DNA of 64,000 nt from JAJYUU01 sp963822955 (GCA_963822955.1 CAWGJS010000002.1:310001-374000), one strand, 5' to 3'; shown: positions 9,208 to 18,233, counted from the first letter of the stretch. The notes: generated from the sequence alone by a model not told the origin. A program made the numbers and translations.

Positions 9208-9250
9208 TTCGACATAGTCTTAGCGGGAAACTTCGTCTGCTTCGACATAG
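9208..9250 (+). promoter_or_regulatory. Direct repeats in the fabD promoter, candidate FasR operator
   Basis: Two exact copies of TTCGACATAG (9208-9217 and 9241-9250) lie in the same orientation, 33 bases start to start, which is about three helical turns. They are the only such repeats in the fasR-fabD gap, and FasR is known to bind upstream of fabD in streptomycetes. That FasR binds these repeats is inferred. Confidence 0.45.
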
Positions 9251-9283
9251 ATATGGCGAAGTCCTACAGTGCAGGCTAGAGCA

Positions 9284-10483
9284 ATGCTTGTTATCGCCGC
9301 CCCAGGTCAGGGCGCCCAGACCCCGGGGTTCCTTACTCCGTGGCTGGAGCTGCCTGGCTTCGCAGACCGCCTGGCCGCCTGGTCTGACCTGGCCGACCGC
9401 GACCTGATCGGGGCCGGCACTACCGCGGACGCCGATGAGATCCGGGACACTGCAGTGGCGCAGCCGCTGCTGGTGGCCGCAGCCATCGCAGCGGCGGAGG
9501 ATCAGCTCGCCAACGGCTCGGCGTGGATCAGCAGGCAGTCGGTGGCCGTCGCCGGGCACAGCGTCGGAGAGCTCGCCGCTGGAGTGCTGGCCAGCGTCAT
9601 CAGCGCTGACGATGCCATCCGGCTGGTGCGGGTACGAGCCAATGGCATGGCGGCAGCCGCAGCGGCCGAGGCGACCGGCATGACAGCCGTACTCGGCGGT
9701 GACGAGGAGGCTGTGCTGGCCGCCATCGAGGCCTGTGGTCTCACGCCTGCCAACGTCAACGGCGCAGGCCAGATCGTGGCTGCGGGCACGCTCGAGCAGC
9801 TGGCCGCGTTCGCCGAGGCGCCGCCTGCTGGCGCCAGGCTGCGCCCGCTCTCGGTGGCCGGGGCCTTCCATACTCACCACATGGCGGCCGCGGCCGACGC
9901 GCTGGCCGCCGCCGCTGAGACGGTCCGCGCCGCAGACCCGGCCCGTCCGCTGCTGTCGAACCGCGACGGCGCTGTCGTCAAGTCCGGCCCGGACTGGCTC
10001 GACCGCATCATCACCCAGGTCAGCGCGCCCGTCCGGTGGGATCTGTGCATGCAGACCATGGCCACGCTCGGCGTGACCGCGATGATCGAGCTCCCCCCGG
10101 CCGGGACGCTGACTGGGCTGGCCAAGCGAGCCCTGCGCGGGATCCGGCTGGTCAGCCTCAAGACGCCCGATGACCTGGACGCCGGCCGCGAGCTCCTGGC
10201 CGAGCACACCGACAGCCACGCCGACAGCCATGCGCCCGAGTGGCGCCTGCTCGTCGCGCCCCTGGCCGGGACTTTCCGGGCGCCCGACGGCCATCCGGCT
10301 GCCGCCAGGCCGGGAACTGGCGTAGGCGCCGGCAGTGACCTCGGCCACGTCGAGATTCGCGGCGGCAATCACCTGGTAGCCGCCTCGTTCCCGGCCACGA
10401 TCATCGAATGGCTGGTCGAGGATGGCGATCCGGTCAGCGCGGGGCAGCCGCTGGTGCGCCTGCTCCCGCGGGCCGCTGAGTAA
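9284..10483 (+). CDS. fabD: Malonyl-CoA:ACP transacylase with C-terminal extension
   Basis: A 399-residue transacylase that loads malonyl groups from CoA to ACP. It begins MLVIAAPGQGAQTPGFL, hence the ATG at 9284 rather than a GTG 15 bases earlier. The nucleophile is S93 in GHSVGE and the partner histidine is about H196 (AFHTHHM). A usual FabD ends near residue 305. Here about 95 further residues include a segment at about 355-395 (ATIIEWLVEDGDPVSAGQPLVRL) that looks like half of a biotinyl/lipoyl domain but has no modifiable lysine motif. It is the first gene of the FAS II operon with fabH, acpP, fabF and an acyl-CoA carboxylase beta subunit. Confidence 0.95.
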   Translation: MLVIAAPGQGAQTPGFLTPWLELPGFADRLAAWSDLADRDLIGAGTTADADEIRDTAVAQPLLVAAAIAAAEDQLANGSAWISRQSVAVAGHSVGELAAGVLASVISADDAIRLVRVRANGMAAAAAAEATGMTAVLGGDEEAVLAAIEACGLTPANVNGAGQIVAAGTLEQLAAFAEAPPAGARLRPLSVAGAFHTHHMAAAADALAAAAETVRAADPARPLLSNRDGAVVKSGPDWLDRIITQVSAPVRWDLCMQTMATLGVTAMIELPPAGTLTGLAKRALRGIRLVSLKTPDDLDAGRELLAEHTDSHADSHAPEWRLLVAPLAGTFRAPDGHPAAARPGTGVGAGSDLGHVEIRGGNHLVAASFPATIIEWLVEDGDPVSAGQPLVRLLPRAAE

Positions 10484-10526
10484 TTAAGAGAATCCACCGG
10501 ACTAGGTCGAAAGGGCAGCAGGCAAC

Positions 10527-11495
10527 ATGCGACTCACCGAAGGTCAAGCAGGAGCGCGAGTGCTGGCTTTCGGCGGCTATCAGCCCGCCAGGGTAGTGAC
10601 CAATGACGAGCTGTCGAAAACGGTCGACACCAATGACGAGTGGATTCGCAGCCGGGTAGGCATCGCCAGCCGCCGGATCGCAGGCCCGGACGAGACCGTT
10701 ACCGACATGGCAGTGCAGGCGGGCGGCAAGGCGCTGGCGGCCAGCGGCCTCTCTCCCGGCGACATCGACCTGGTCATCGTGGCGACCTGCACGCCTGAAG
10801 TGCAGATCCCGAACGTGGCAGCGTCTGCCGCCAGGCGGCTCGGCATCATCGCCCCGGGCGCTTACGACCTCAACGCAGCGTGCGCGGGATTCTGCTACGC
10901 GCTGGCGAACGCCGCTGACGCCGTGCGCACCGGAACGGCCAGGAACGTGCTGGTGGTCGGGGCCGAGAAGCTGTCGCAGTGGGTCGACTGGACCGACCGG
11001 GCGACGTGCATCATCTTCGCCGACGGCGCGGGCGCCGCAGTCGTCGGCCCGGTCGCGGACGCGGGCGACGTGCCTGGCATCGGGCCGGTGCACTGGGGCA
11101 GCGACGGCGACCTGGCAGACAAGATCTACATCGCCGACCGGAACTCATTCATCTTCCAGGAAGGCCAGGCAGTCTTCCGCTGGACGACCAGCGCGCTAGC
11201 GCCGATTGCGCTCAAGGCCTGCGAGAAGGCAGGAGTGGACCCGACCGAGCTGGGCGCGTTCATCCCGCACCAGGCGAACCTGCGGATCGTCGAGGCCATC
11301 GCGCGGAAGCTCGGCGCACCGCAGGCGATCGTCGCGCAGGACATCGTGCATGCCGGCAACACCTCGTCGGCGTCTATCCCGCTGGCGCTGTCGCGGATGA
11401 TCGAGCGGGGCGAGATCGGTTCCGGCACGAAGGCGCTGCTACTCGGATTCGGCGCCGGCATGTGCTACGCGGCGCAGGTCATCACGGTACCCTGA
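10527..11495 (+). CDS. fabH: Beta-ketoacyl-ACP synthase III
   Basis: A 322-residue KAS III that condenses an acyl-CoA primer with malonyl-ACP to start fatty acid synthesis. The Cys-His-Asn triad is visible: C119 in NAACAGFCYAL, H248 in PHQANLRI and N278 in HAGNTSSAS. The N-terminal TNDEWIRSRVGI element is typical of the family. It begins 43 bases after fabD. Actinomycete FabH enzymes commonly accept branched primers, but substrate choice cannot be read from the motifs alone. Confidence 0.96.
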   Translation: MRLTEGQAGARVLAFGGYQPARVVTNDELSKTVDTNDEWIRSRVGIASRRIAGPDETVTDMAVQAGGKALAASGLSPGDIDLVIVATCTPEVQIPNVAASAARRLGIIAPGAYDLNAACAGFCYALANAADAVRTGTARNVLVVGAEKLSQWVDWTDRATCIIFADGAGAAVVGPVADAGDVPGIGPVHWGSDGDLADKIYIADRNSFIFQEGQAVFRWTTSALAPIALKACEKAGVDPTELGAFIPHQANLRIVEAIARKLGAPQAIVAQDIVHAGNTSSASIPLALSRMIERGEIGSGTKALLLGFGAGMCYAAQVITVP

Positions 11496-11560
11496 CCTCC
11501 GCCCGCCTGAGGGCGATCCACCTACCGCAAGAAATCCGCCAGAAAGAGAGCAGAAGACAG

Positions 11561-11815
11561 ATGGCCATGACGGAACAGGAAATCCTCGAGGGTCTCGGCG
11601 AGATCGTCGACGAGGTTGCGGGCGTTCCCGCCGACCAGGTAACGCCGGACAAGACGTTTGTCGACGACCTCGACATCGACTCGCTGTCGATGGTCGAAAT
11701 CGCGGTGGCAGCCCAGGACAAATTCGGCGTCGAGATTCCCGACGACCAGCTGAAGGACCTCAAGACCGTACAGGACGTTATCGACTACGTCCGGCGTGCC
11801 GAGGTATCCGCCTGA
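11561..11815 (+). CDS. acpP: Acyl carrier protein
   Basis: An 84-residue acidic carrier protein. The phosphopantetheine attachment site is S41 in DDLDIDSLSMVE. ATG at 11561 follows a purine-rich AGAG stretch; ATG at 11567 is also possible. It lies 65 bases after fabH and 82 bases before fabF, in the position of streptomycete FAS acpP. A strong hairpin 18 bases after its stop may stabilise its mRNA or thin out transcription into fabF. Confidence 0.96.
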   Translation: MAMTEQEILEGLGEIVDEVAGVPADQVTPDKTFVDDLDIDSLSMVEIAVAAQDKFGVEIPDDQLKDLKTVQDVIDYVRRAEVSA

Positions 11816-11832
11816 CGACGGTGCTTGCGGCC

Positions 11833-11856
11833 CCCACGGGGGGCGGCCCCCGTGGG
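11833..11856 (+). terminator. Strong hairpin between acpP and fabF
   Basis: A perfect 10-bp stem (CCCACGGGGG with CCCCCGTGGG) and a GCGG loop lie 18 bases after the acpP stop. With no U-tract and fabF immediately downstream, it is better read as a partial terminator or mRNA stabiliser that raises ACP relative to the enzymes. The hairpin is seen; the role is inferred. Confidence 0.5.
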
Positions 11857-11897
11857 CAGCCGGATCAGCCCCAAATCGACGAGGAGCAGGGAAGACA

Positions 11898-13148
11898 GTG
11901 GGTACAGACCGGACACGCGTCGTCGTGACCGGCCTTGGCGCGATCACCCCGCTGGGGACCGATGTCCCCAGCACCTGGGAGGCGCTGAAGGCTGGCCGTA
12001 GCGGCGTGCAGCAGCTGACGGACGACTGGGCGGCGGAGCTGCCGGCCAGAATCGCCGCCTGGGCCGCGGCGGACCCGGCCACGCTGATCGACCGGGTACA
12101 GGCCCGCCGTCTGGACCGGTGCGAGCAGTTCGCGCTGGTGGCTGCTCGCGAGGCGTGGGCCGACGCCGGGTCTCCGGACGTCGACCCGGAACGGCTCGGC
12201 GTCGTGGTGTCCAGCGGTATCGGCGGCGTCGCCTCGACGCTGGCGGCCTACGACATTCTTAAGGAGAAGGGCTGGCAGCGGCTCTCGCCGTTCACCGTGC
12301 CGATGCTGATGCCGAACGGCTCAGCCGGCTGGCTCGCGATCGAGCTCGGCGCAAAGGCGGAAGTGCACACGACCGTCAGCGCCTGCGCCTCTGGCGCCGA
12401 GGCGATCGGCTACGCGGTCGACATGATCCGGGCCGGGCGCGCCGACGTCGTCCTGGCTGGCGGCACCGAGGCCGCGATCATCGAGCTGAATATCGCGGCG
12501 TTCGCGGCAATGCGCGCACTGTGCACTTCCAGGAATGAGGACCCGGCCAGTGCCTCCCGGCCGTTCGACAAGGGCCGGGACGGCTTCGTCCTCGGCGAGG
12601 GCGCGGGGATGGTGATCCTGGAATCCGAAGAGCACGCGGCAGCGCGCGGCGCGCATGTGTACGCGGTCGCGGCCGGCGTGGGATACTCATCTGACGCGCA
12701 CCACATCGCGCAGCCGGACCCAGAGGGCGCTGGGCTCAGGCTCGTGCTGCGGCGTGCACTCGCCGACGGCGGCGTGCAGCCGGAGCAGGTCGTGCACGTC
12801 AATGCCCACGCCACCTCGACACCGGCCGGCGATGTCGTCGAGGCGCAGGCAATCGCGGCCGCGCTCGGTGACGCCGCCCCAGGCGTCGTGGTCTCGGCCA
12901 CTAAGTCGATGACGGGCCACCTCCTCGGCGGAGCCGGAGCCGTGGAGTCCGTCGCCGCGATCCTCGCGCTGCGTGACCGCGTGGCCCCGCCGACCATCAA
13001 CCTGGAAGACCCCGACGACGACGCCGGGCTGACGATTTCGCCGCAGCCGCAGCAGCTCAGCCCCCGCGCCGACGGCCCGATGGCCGTCATCAACAACTCG
13101 TTCGGCTTCGGCGGCGCCAACGTCGCCCTTGCCTTTACCGGAGCCTGA
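11898..13148 (+). CDS. fabF: Beta-ketoacyl-ACP synthase II
   Basis: A 416-residue KAS II that elongates acyl-ACP with malonyl-ACP. The start is the GTG at 11898, after a GAGGAGCAGGGAAG ribosome site; the frame is open further upstream but overlaps the acpP end. The catalytic set is C163 (SACASG), the histidine in NAHATSTPAGD and the histidine in TKSMTGHLLGG. The C-terminal NNSFGFGGANVAL loop is present. It is full length. Synteny matches mycobacterial KasA and streptomycete FabF. Confidence 0.96.
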   Translation: MGTDRTRVVVTGLGAITPLGTDVPSTWEALKAGRSGVQQLTDDWAAELPARIAAWAAADPATLIDRVQARRLDRCEQFALVAAREAWADAGSPDVDPERLGVVVSSGIGGVASTLAAYDILKEKGWQRLSPFTVPMLMPNGSAGWLAIELGAKAEVHTTVSACASGAEAIGYAVDMIRAGRADVVLAGGTEAAIIELNIAAFAAMRALCTSRNEDPASASRPFDKGRDGFVLGEGAGMVILESEEHAAARGAHVYAVAAGVGYSSDAHHIAQPDPEGAGLRLVLRRALADGGVQPEQVVHVNAHATSTPAGDVVEAQAIAAALGDAAPGVVVSATKSMTGHLLGGAGAVESVAAILALRDRVAPPTINLEDPDDDAGLTISPQPQQLSPRADGPMAVINNSFGFGGANVALAFTGA

Positions 13149-13215
13149 GCCCTTGCCTCCGCCGCCAAGCGTGCCCCCCGAGCAGGACGCCCCCGTTGCC
13201 CCTGAGGAGATCGCC

Positions 13216-14754
13216 GTGACCGTCACCGACTCACTGACCGCCAGGCCGCTGCACACTTACGGCGGCAACGGCAAGTCCGGAGTTGGTGTCGCGCGCCCGG
13301 CTCCGGCGCCTTCGGGCACCGCGGCGCCCGCCCCGGCTCCGGCTCCGCCAGCCGCGGTTCCAGCGGACCCGGCTAACGCCGGCGTGGGCCGGGATCCGCA
13401 GCCGCGCCTGGAGGCACTGTTCGATCCGGGCACGCTCGAGCTCCTCGCGCCTGCCGACGACAGCGGCATGCTGGCGGGAGCGGGCAGCATCGGCGGAGTG
13501 CGCACCGTCGCGTTCGCCAGTGACCCGCGGGTGCAGGGCGGCGCGATGGGCATCGCTGGCTGCGAGGGCATCGTGGCCGCTTACGACCACGCGATCGAGA
13601 TCGGCGCGCCGATTATCGGGCTGTGGCACTCTGGCGGCGCCCGGATTCTGGAGGGCGTCCAGAGCCTGCACGCGGTCGGCCTGGTCTTCGCCGCGATGAC
13701 CAGGGCGTCCGGCAAGGTGCCGCAGATCTCGGTCGTACTTGGCGCGGCTGCCGGCGGCGCTGCCTACGGCCCGGCGCTGACCGACCTGGTCATCCTGTCC
13801 GAGCAGGGCCGCATCTTCGTCACCGGCCCCGACGTGGTGCGCAGCGTGACCGGTGAGGACGTCGACATGGAACGGCTGGGCGGCCCGGAGCCGCACAGCC
13901 GCCGGTCCGGTGTCGTGCACATCGTCACCGCAACCGACAGGGAGGCGCTGGACAAGGCCCGGCAGCTGGTGGTGCTGCTCGGCCATCAGGTGATCCCGGC
14001 CGACAGCGAGCTGCCCGACGCCGACCTCGGTGCGCTGCTGCCCGACTCGCCCAAGCGCGCCTACGACGTGCACCCGCTGATCGGCGGCCTGCTCGACGGC
14101 CCGGCGGTCGAGCTGCACCCGCGCTGGGCGCCGAACATCGTCACGACACTCGGCCGGCTCGGCGGCCGCACCGTCGGAGTCATCGCCAATAACCCGCTGC
14201 GCCTGGGCGGGTGCCTCGACGCCACCTCCGCGGAGAAGGCAGCCAGGTTCGTGCGCATGTGCGACGCGTTCGGCGTTCCCCTCGTCGTGCTGGTGGATGT
14301 CCCCGGCTACCTGCCCGGCGTCGGACAGGAATGGGACGGTGTCGTCCGCCGCGGCGCCAAGCTGCTGCATGCGTTTGCCGAAGCCGTCGTGCCCCGGGTC
14401 ACGCTCGTGACGCGGAAGGCCTACGGCGGCGCCTACATCGCGATGAACTCCAGGGCGCTCGGTGCGACCAGGGTGTTTGCCTGGCCGGGGGCCGAGGTGG
14501 CCGTCATGGGCTCCGTCGCCGCGGTGCGCATCCTGCACCGGCGCACGCTGGCCGCGGCTACGGCCGACGAACGGCACCATGTCGAGGCGCAGCTCGCCGT
14601 CGAGCACGAGCAGCACGTCGGCGGCCTGCCGCGGGCGGTCTCGCTCGGGGTTATCGACGAGGTCATCGAGCCGGACAAGACCCGGCGGGCCATCCTGGAG
14701 GCAATCGCGCACGCCTCGCCCGACCGCGGCCGGCACGGGAACATTCCGCTGTAA
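13216..14754 (+). CDS. Acyl-CoA carboxylase carboxyltransferase (beta) subunit, AccD6-like
   Basis: A 512-residue biotin-dependent carboxyltransferase with N- and C-terminal crotonase-fold halves. It moves carboxyl from carboxybiotin to acetyl- or propionyl-CoA. GTG at 13216 is chosen for the GAGGAGA ribosome site; the first 50 residues are an Ala/Pro linker. The oxyanion-hole glycines are at GLWHSGGARILEG and AAAGGAAYGPAL (N half) and RKAYGGAYIAMNS (C half). Lying directly after the KAS gene, it corresponds to accD6 of mycobacteria and would supply malonyl-CoA to FabD. No biotin-carrying alpha subunit is in the window. Confidence 0.9.
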   Translation: MTVTDSLTARPLHTYGGNGKSGVGVARPAPAPSGTAAPAPAPAPPAAVPADPANAGVGRDPQPRLEALFDPGTLELLAPADDSGMLAGAGSIGGVRTVAFASDPRVQGGAMGIAGCEGIVAAYDHAIEIGAPIIGLWHSGGARILEGVQSLHAVGLVFAAMTRASGKVPQISVVLGAAAGGAAYGPALTDLVILSEQGRIFVTGPDVVRSVTGEDVDMERLGGPEPHSRRSGVVHIVTATDREALDKARQLVVLLGHQVIPADSELPDADLGALLPDSPKRAYDVHPLIGGLLDGPAVELHPRWAPNIVTTLGRLGGRTVGVIANNPLRLGGCLDATSAEKAARFVRMCDAFGVPLVVLVDVPGYLPGVGQEWDGVVRRGAKLLHAFAEAVVPRVTLVTRKAYGGAYIAMNSRALGATRVFAWPGAEVAVMGSVAAVRILHRRTLAAATADERHHVEAQLAVEHEQHVGGLPRAVSLGVIDEVIEPDKTRRAILEAIAHASPDRGRHGNIPL

Positions 14755-14766
14755 CTCCGCCGTTCC

Positions 14767-14817
14767 CGCCCGGTGGCTCGTGATTCTCGCCCCGGGCGTC
14801 AGCTGCCCCGTCGGGGC
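14767..14817 (+). terminator. Tandem hairpins after the FAS II operon
   Basis: Two stems follow the carboxyltransferase stop within 65 bases: CGCCCGG/CCGGGCG (14767-14773 with 14792-14798) and GCCCC/GGGGC with a three-base loop (14805-14817). They lie before a 190-base stretch leading to the next gene and probably end the operon transcript. No U-tract is seen. Confidence 0.5.
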
Positions 14818-15013
14818 GGTACCCTTTGGCGTCGGCGGGCGTGCCGGAGCAGGGGTTTCTCATTGCGAACATTTTGAGAGCGCTAGCCCTGCGCTAGCAG
14901 CCCGTTGGTTAGAGTTATCGCGGGTTGCTTATAGTTTCCGCAGCATGGTAGCCATGGCTTGGGTTGACCCGGAAAGCCTGGCCGCAGAACTACGCCCCTG
15001 AGGAGCCAGCTAC

Positions 15014-16855
15014 TTGCCCCGGCTACGCCCAGCACGACGCCGCAATACGCCCACGCCAGGCGATAGCCGCAGTCCGGCCCTGGCGCTCTCAGCAGCAGGC
15101 GGGCATGCGGGTGCCGCCGCAGGGAGCGTCACGACGCCAGAGGACTCCGGGCAGAGCGTGGTCACCAGCACCCGTGGTGCTGCGGCTTCGATTCCTGGTC
15201 ATCCAGCTGGCACTGGAGCCCGGCAGCCGTGGCAGAGCCAGGCCTGGTCCCTTCTGCGTTACCACTGGCTCGCGTCCGCACTGATCGTGATCGGGGCCGC
15301 ACTCCGAGTAGTCACCTGGATGGCGTACCACCCTGCGCTCCTCTACATCGACTCGGTCAAGTACCTGTACCGCGGCTGGCAGGGCTCTGACCCGCTCGGA
15401 TATAAGGTGCCGCTGAAGATCGTCCTGGCGATCGGCAACCTCGGCACCGTCACGGCCCTGCAGCACCTCCTCGGCATCGGGATGGCAGTGGCCCTCTATG
15501 CGCTGCTGACCCGCCGCGGGGTCAGCCGCTGGCTGGCGGCCCTGGCCATCGCCCCGGTACTGCTGGACGGCTACCAGCTGCAGGCCGAAGCGACAATCAT
15601 GCCCGACGTCCTCTTTGAGGCAATGGTCGTGGCAGGGTTCTGCCTGCTGCTGTGGAAGCCGACCGTCACCTGGCTGAACCTCATCACAGCTGGCCTCATC
15701 CTGGGCCTGTCGGCGACGGTTCGCGAGGTCGGCCTGTGGCTGATGCTGCCCGCTGTCCTGGCCCTGCTCGGCTCTCGCTGGCTTCGCGTATCGGGCGACG
15801 ACTGGTATGAGGCGTTCCGCAAGTCGTGCATCCTGTGCCTGACGTTCCTGCTGCCGGTCGTTACCTACTGCAGCATCTCCTACGAGCTGTCCGGGCACTT
15901 CCGGCTGTCGGTCAAGGGCAGCGCAGCCGGGCGGATGGCGTTTGCCGCCGACTGCGCGACGCTGAAGGCTCCGCCCGAGGTGCTCAAGCTGTGCCCGCCG
16001 CCGGCCATGCAGAAGCAGAGCCCGGACTGGCTGGAGCATACGCCGACGTCGTCGCTGAATGACGTCCCCGGTGTCTCGGGGACAGAGCGCCTGAAGCTGA
16101 CCTCGGAGTTTGATCACGCGGTCGAGCGCCAGCAGCCGCTCCGGGTGATCGTCTCGGTGCTGCGCGACTCTATCCGCGTGTTCGCCGCGCAGCGGGGCCC
16201 CAACATCGCGGTCACTCCGATCTACCGGTGGCAGTTCCATACCTACCTCCAGGAGTACGACCCGGAGATCATGGTCTGCCCCATCCCGTTCGCCACCGCG
16301 ATTACGCCGTTGCCGCCGCTTAATGCCAAGAACAGCCCCTACGATGTCTGCTCCCCGCCGGGGACCAAGGGCGACATCCTCTTCGGCCTTCAGCAGAAGC
16401 ACTCGTCGCCGTGGGATTACGTCGTGCTCAATCCGTCCTACGGCGGCAAGGCGCAGGTCGATCACACGCTCGCCGCGTTCCTTCGGGCTTACCAGCTCGA
16501 CGGCGGCTACACGCCGGGCCCGCTGCTCCTGCTATTCACGCTCGCCGGGCTGCTGGGCTCCGTGATCGCGCTCATCTACCGCCGGGGCAGCCCGCGGGCG
16601 CGGCACCTGGCGCTGGCCAGCCTGGTCTTCTTCGTGACCGCGCTCGGCCTGTTGCTGATCGCTGACCTCTACGTGTTCTCCTGGCGGTACCAGCTGCAGG
16701 CGCTCATCACGCTGCCTCTTGCGGGCGTCCTGGGCGTGACGGCCGCGATGCAGGCGCTTCGCTACCGCCGGCAGCAAGCTCTCGCGCCCACCGGGGGCGG
16801 GCCGGCCGCTGACGTCGGAACGGGCGCTGAAGTGGGACCGGCTCCTGCGAGCTAG
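15014..16855 (+). CDS. Polytopic membrane protein, GT-C glycosyltransferase-like
   Basis: A protein of up to 613 residues. TTG at 15014 follows an AGGAG site; the first 75 residues are Ala/Gly/Pro-rich and hydrophilic. The first membrane helix (about 85-105) is followed by an extracytoplasmic loop starting YIDSVKYLYRGW, which recalls the acidic first-loop motif of GT-C enzymes. Further helices follow to about residue 290, then a roughly 190-residue outer domain with several cysteines, then three to four C-terminal helices. The overall plan suits a lipid-linked sugar transferase, but no specific family is recognised. It is flanked by the FAS terminator and an LLM oxidoreductase and shows no operon partner. 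Confidence 0.65.
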   Translation: MPRLRPARRRNTPTPGDSRSPALALSAAGGHAGAAAGSVTTPEDSGQSVVTSTRGAAASIPGHPAGTGARQPWQSQAWSLLRYHWLASALIVIGAALRVVTWMAYHPALLYIDSVKYLYRGWQGSDPLGYKVPLKIVLAIGNLGTVTALQHLLGIGMAVALYALLTRRGVSRWLAALAIAPVLLDGYQLQAEATIMPDVLFEAMVVAGFCLLLWKPTVTWLNLITAGLILGLSATVREVGLWLMLPAVLALLGSRWLRVSGDDWYEAFRKSCILCLTFLLPVVTYCSISYELSGHFRLSVKGSAAGRMAFAADCATLKAPPEVLKLCPPPAMQKQSPDWLEHTPTSSLNDVPGVSGTERLKLTSEFDHAVERQQPLRVIVSVLRDSIRVFAAQRGPNIAVTPIYRWQFHTYLQEYDPEIMVCPIPFATAITPLPPLNAKNSPYDVCSPPGTKGDILFGLQQKHSSPWDYVVLNPSYGGKAQVDHTLAAFLRAYQLDGGYTPGPLLLLFTLAGLLGSVIALIYRRGSPRARHLALASLVFFVTALGLLLIADLYVFSWRYQLQALITLPLAGVLGVTAAMQALRYRRQQALAPTGGGPAADVGTGAEVGPAPAS

Positions 16856-17050
16856 GACGCCAGCGGGCCAGGCCGAGCCGTCATGGCGCTCGGCGCCCGG
16901 CCGGAGCGACTGTCGGCGGCCCTCGATCCCGGAACCTTCGAGGTCGTACTCGCCAAGGCCATCCCGCGCGAGGTGACGGATTCCGGCGGGACATCCGGTG
17001 GCGACGGCCACGCGGGAATGCCGTACCCGGCATGCGCGCTGGATCTAGTC

Positions 17051-18067
17051 ATGGACAGCCACGACTCGTTGCCGCTCGCCGTTCTGGATTTCGTCGGGAT
17101 CGAATACGGCGAGAGTGCCGCATCGGCTCTGGCGGGTGCGGTGAGCATCGCCCAGACCGTGGAAGCAGCCGGCTTTCGCCGCTACTGGGTCTCCGAGCAT
17201 CACAATATGACAAGCCTGGCCTGCAGTGCGCCCGAGCTGCTGATCGCCCATGTGGGCGCCTTCACGTCGAGCATCAGGGTCGGCGCCGCCGGCATCATGC
17301 TGCCGAACCACTCCTCGCTCAAGGTCGCCGAGACGTTCAGGACGCTGCTGGCGATGTATCCCGGCCGGGTCGATCTGGCACTGGGCCGGGCCCCAGGCAC
17401 GGACCCGCTGACGGCGCACGTACTGCGCCGCGGCATGGTCGCGGACCCTGCTGCCGAGTTCCCCGGACAGGTCGGCGAGCTGCTGGCATTCCTCGGCGAC
17501 GGGTTCCCCGACGGGCATCCTTATCAGCGGCTGACCGCGGCGCCTGTCATCGACGAGCGGCCGGAGCTGTTCGTGCTCGGCTCGAGCTCGTATGGCCCCC
17601 AGTTCGCTGCCGTCAACGGATTCGCGGCCGTCTTCGCTCACCACATGAGCCCGGAGCTCGCAATCCCTGCGCTGCGCGCCTACCGCCGCCAGTTCACTCC
17701 CCGCGAGGAGGGTTGCCAGCCGTATTCGGCCATGTCCGTGCTGGCCTTTGCCAGCGAGAACCCGGATGCTGTCATCGACTTCGAAGCGGCCTGGACGCTG
17801 ACCATCCAGAACATCCGCCGTGGCGTCCGGGAGCCGCTGCCGCCGGAGCGAGTCCGCGAGCTGGCCAGCTCACCCGATTTCCGCTCCAGCCGCAACGAGG
17901 ACGGCCGGATGGTGACCGGTGAGCCGAAGGCAGTCGCCGAGCGCCTGCTAGAGCTGAAGCACGAGGCCGAGGTCGACGAGATCGTCGTCGTGACGCCGAG
18001 CCTGGACCGGGAACGCCGGAAGGCGAGCTACGCCGCCATCGCGGACGCCTGGCGCGCAGCGAGCTGA
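17051..18067 (+). CDS. LLM-class flavin-dependent oxidoreductase
   Basis: A 338-residue luciferase-like monooxygenase-fold protein. ATG at 17051 precedes PLAVLDFVGIEYGES, where family homology starts. Typical motifs are YWVSEHHNMTSLACSAPELLIAH, IMLPNHSSLKVAE and GRVDLALGRAPGTDP. It belongs to the MsnO8-like group of LLM proteins. It would use FMNH2 or F420H2; the substrate is unknown. The 195 bases before it stay open in frame but are not family-like. Its last 40 bases overlap a decayed VOC gene on the other strand. Confidence 0.88.
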   Translation: MDSHDSLPLAVLDFVGIEYGESAASALAGAVSIAQTVEAAGFRRYWVSEHHNMTSLACSAPELLIAHVGAFTSSIRVGAAGIMLPNHSSLKVAETFRTLLAMYPGRVDLALGRAPGTDPLTAHVLRRGMVADPAAEFPGQVGELLAFLGDGFPDGHPYQRLTAAPVIDERPELFVLGSSSYGPQFAAVNGFAAVFAHHMSPELAIPALRAYRRQFTPREEGCQPYSAMSVLAFASENPDAVIDFEAAWTLTIQNIRRGVREPLPPERVRELASSPDFRSSRNEDGRMVTGEPKAVAERLLELKHEAEVDEIVVVTPSLDRERRKASYAAIADAWRAAS

Positions 18068-18233
18068 CCAGATCGAACTTCATCGTGCCGCGACGCGGGT
18101 GCGAGGCAGAACTCGTTCCCCTCTGGATCGCGCGTCACAATCGATGTCTAGCCGCTGACGCTCGAATACGCTGGTAGCCGAGCGCATCGGCCCAGAATCG
18201 CGCTGTCATCGTCGGCGCCAGCGGCAGCCGCTC
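18028..18233 (-). pseudogene. VOC/glyoxalase-family remnant with internal deletion
   Basis: On the minus strand, two recognisable ends of a VOC protein sit almost side by side in different frames. An N-terminal-type piece reads TARFWADALGYQR (18170-18208) and a C-terminal-type piece reads VTRDPEGNEFCLAPA (18094-18138), followed by a TAG at 18030. About 80 residues that normally separate these motifs are missing, and stop codons interrupt both frames. This is a dead gene. Confidence 0.65.

Noticed and set aside
16883..17050. Upstream extension of the LLM oxidoreductase
   Set aside because: The residues are not family-like; homology begins right after ATG 17051.
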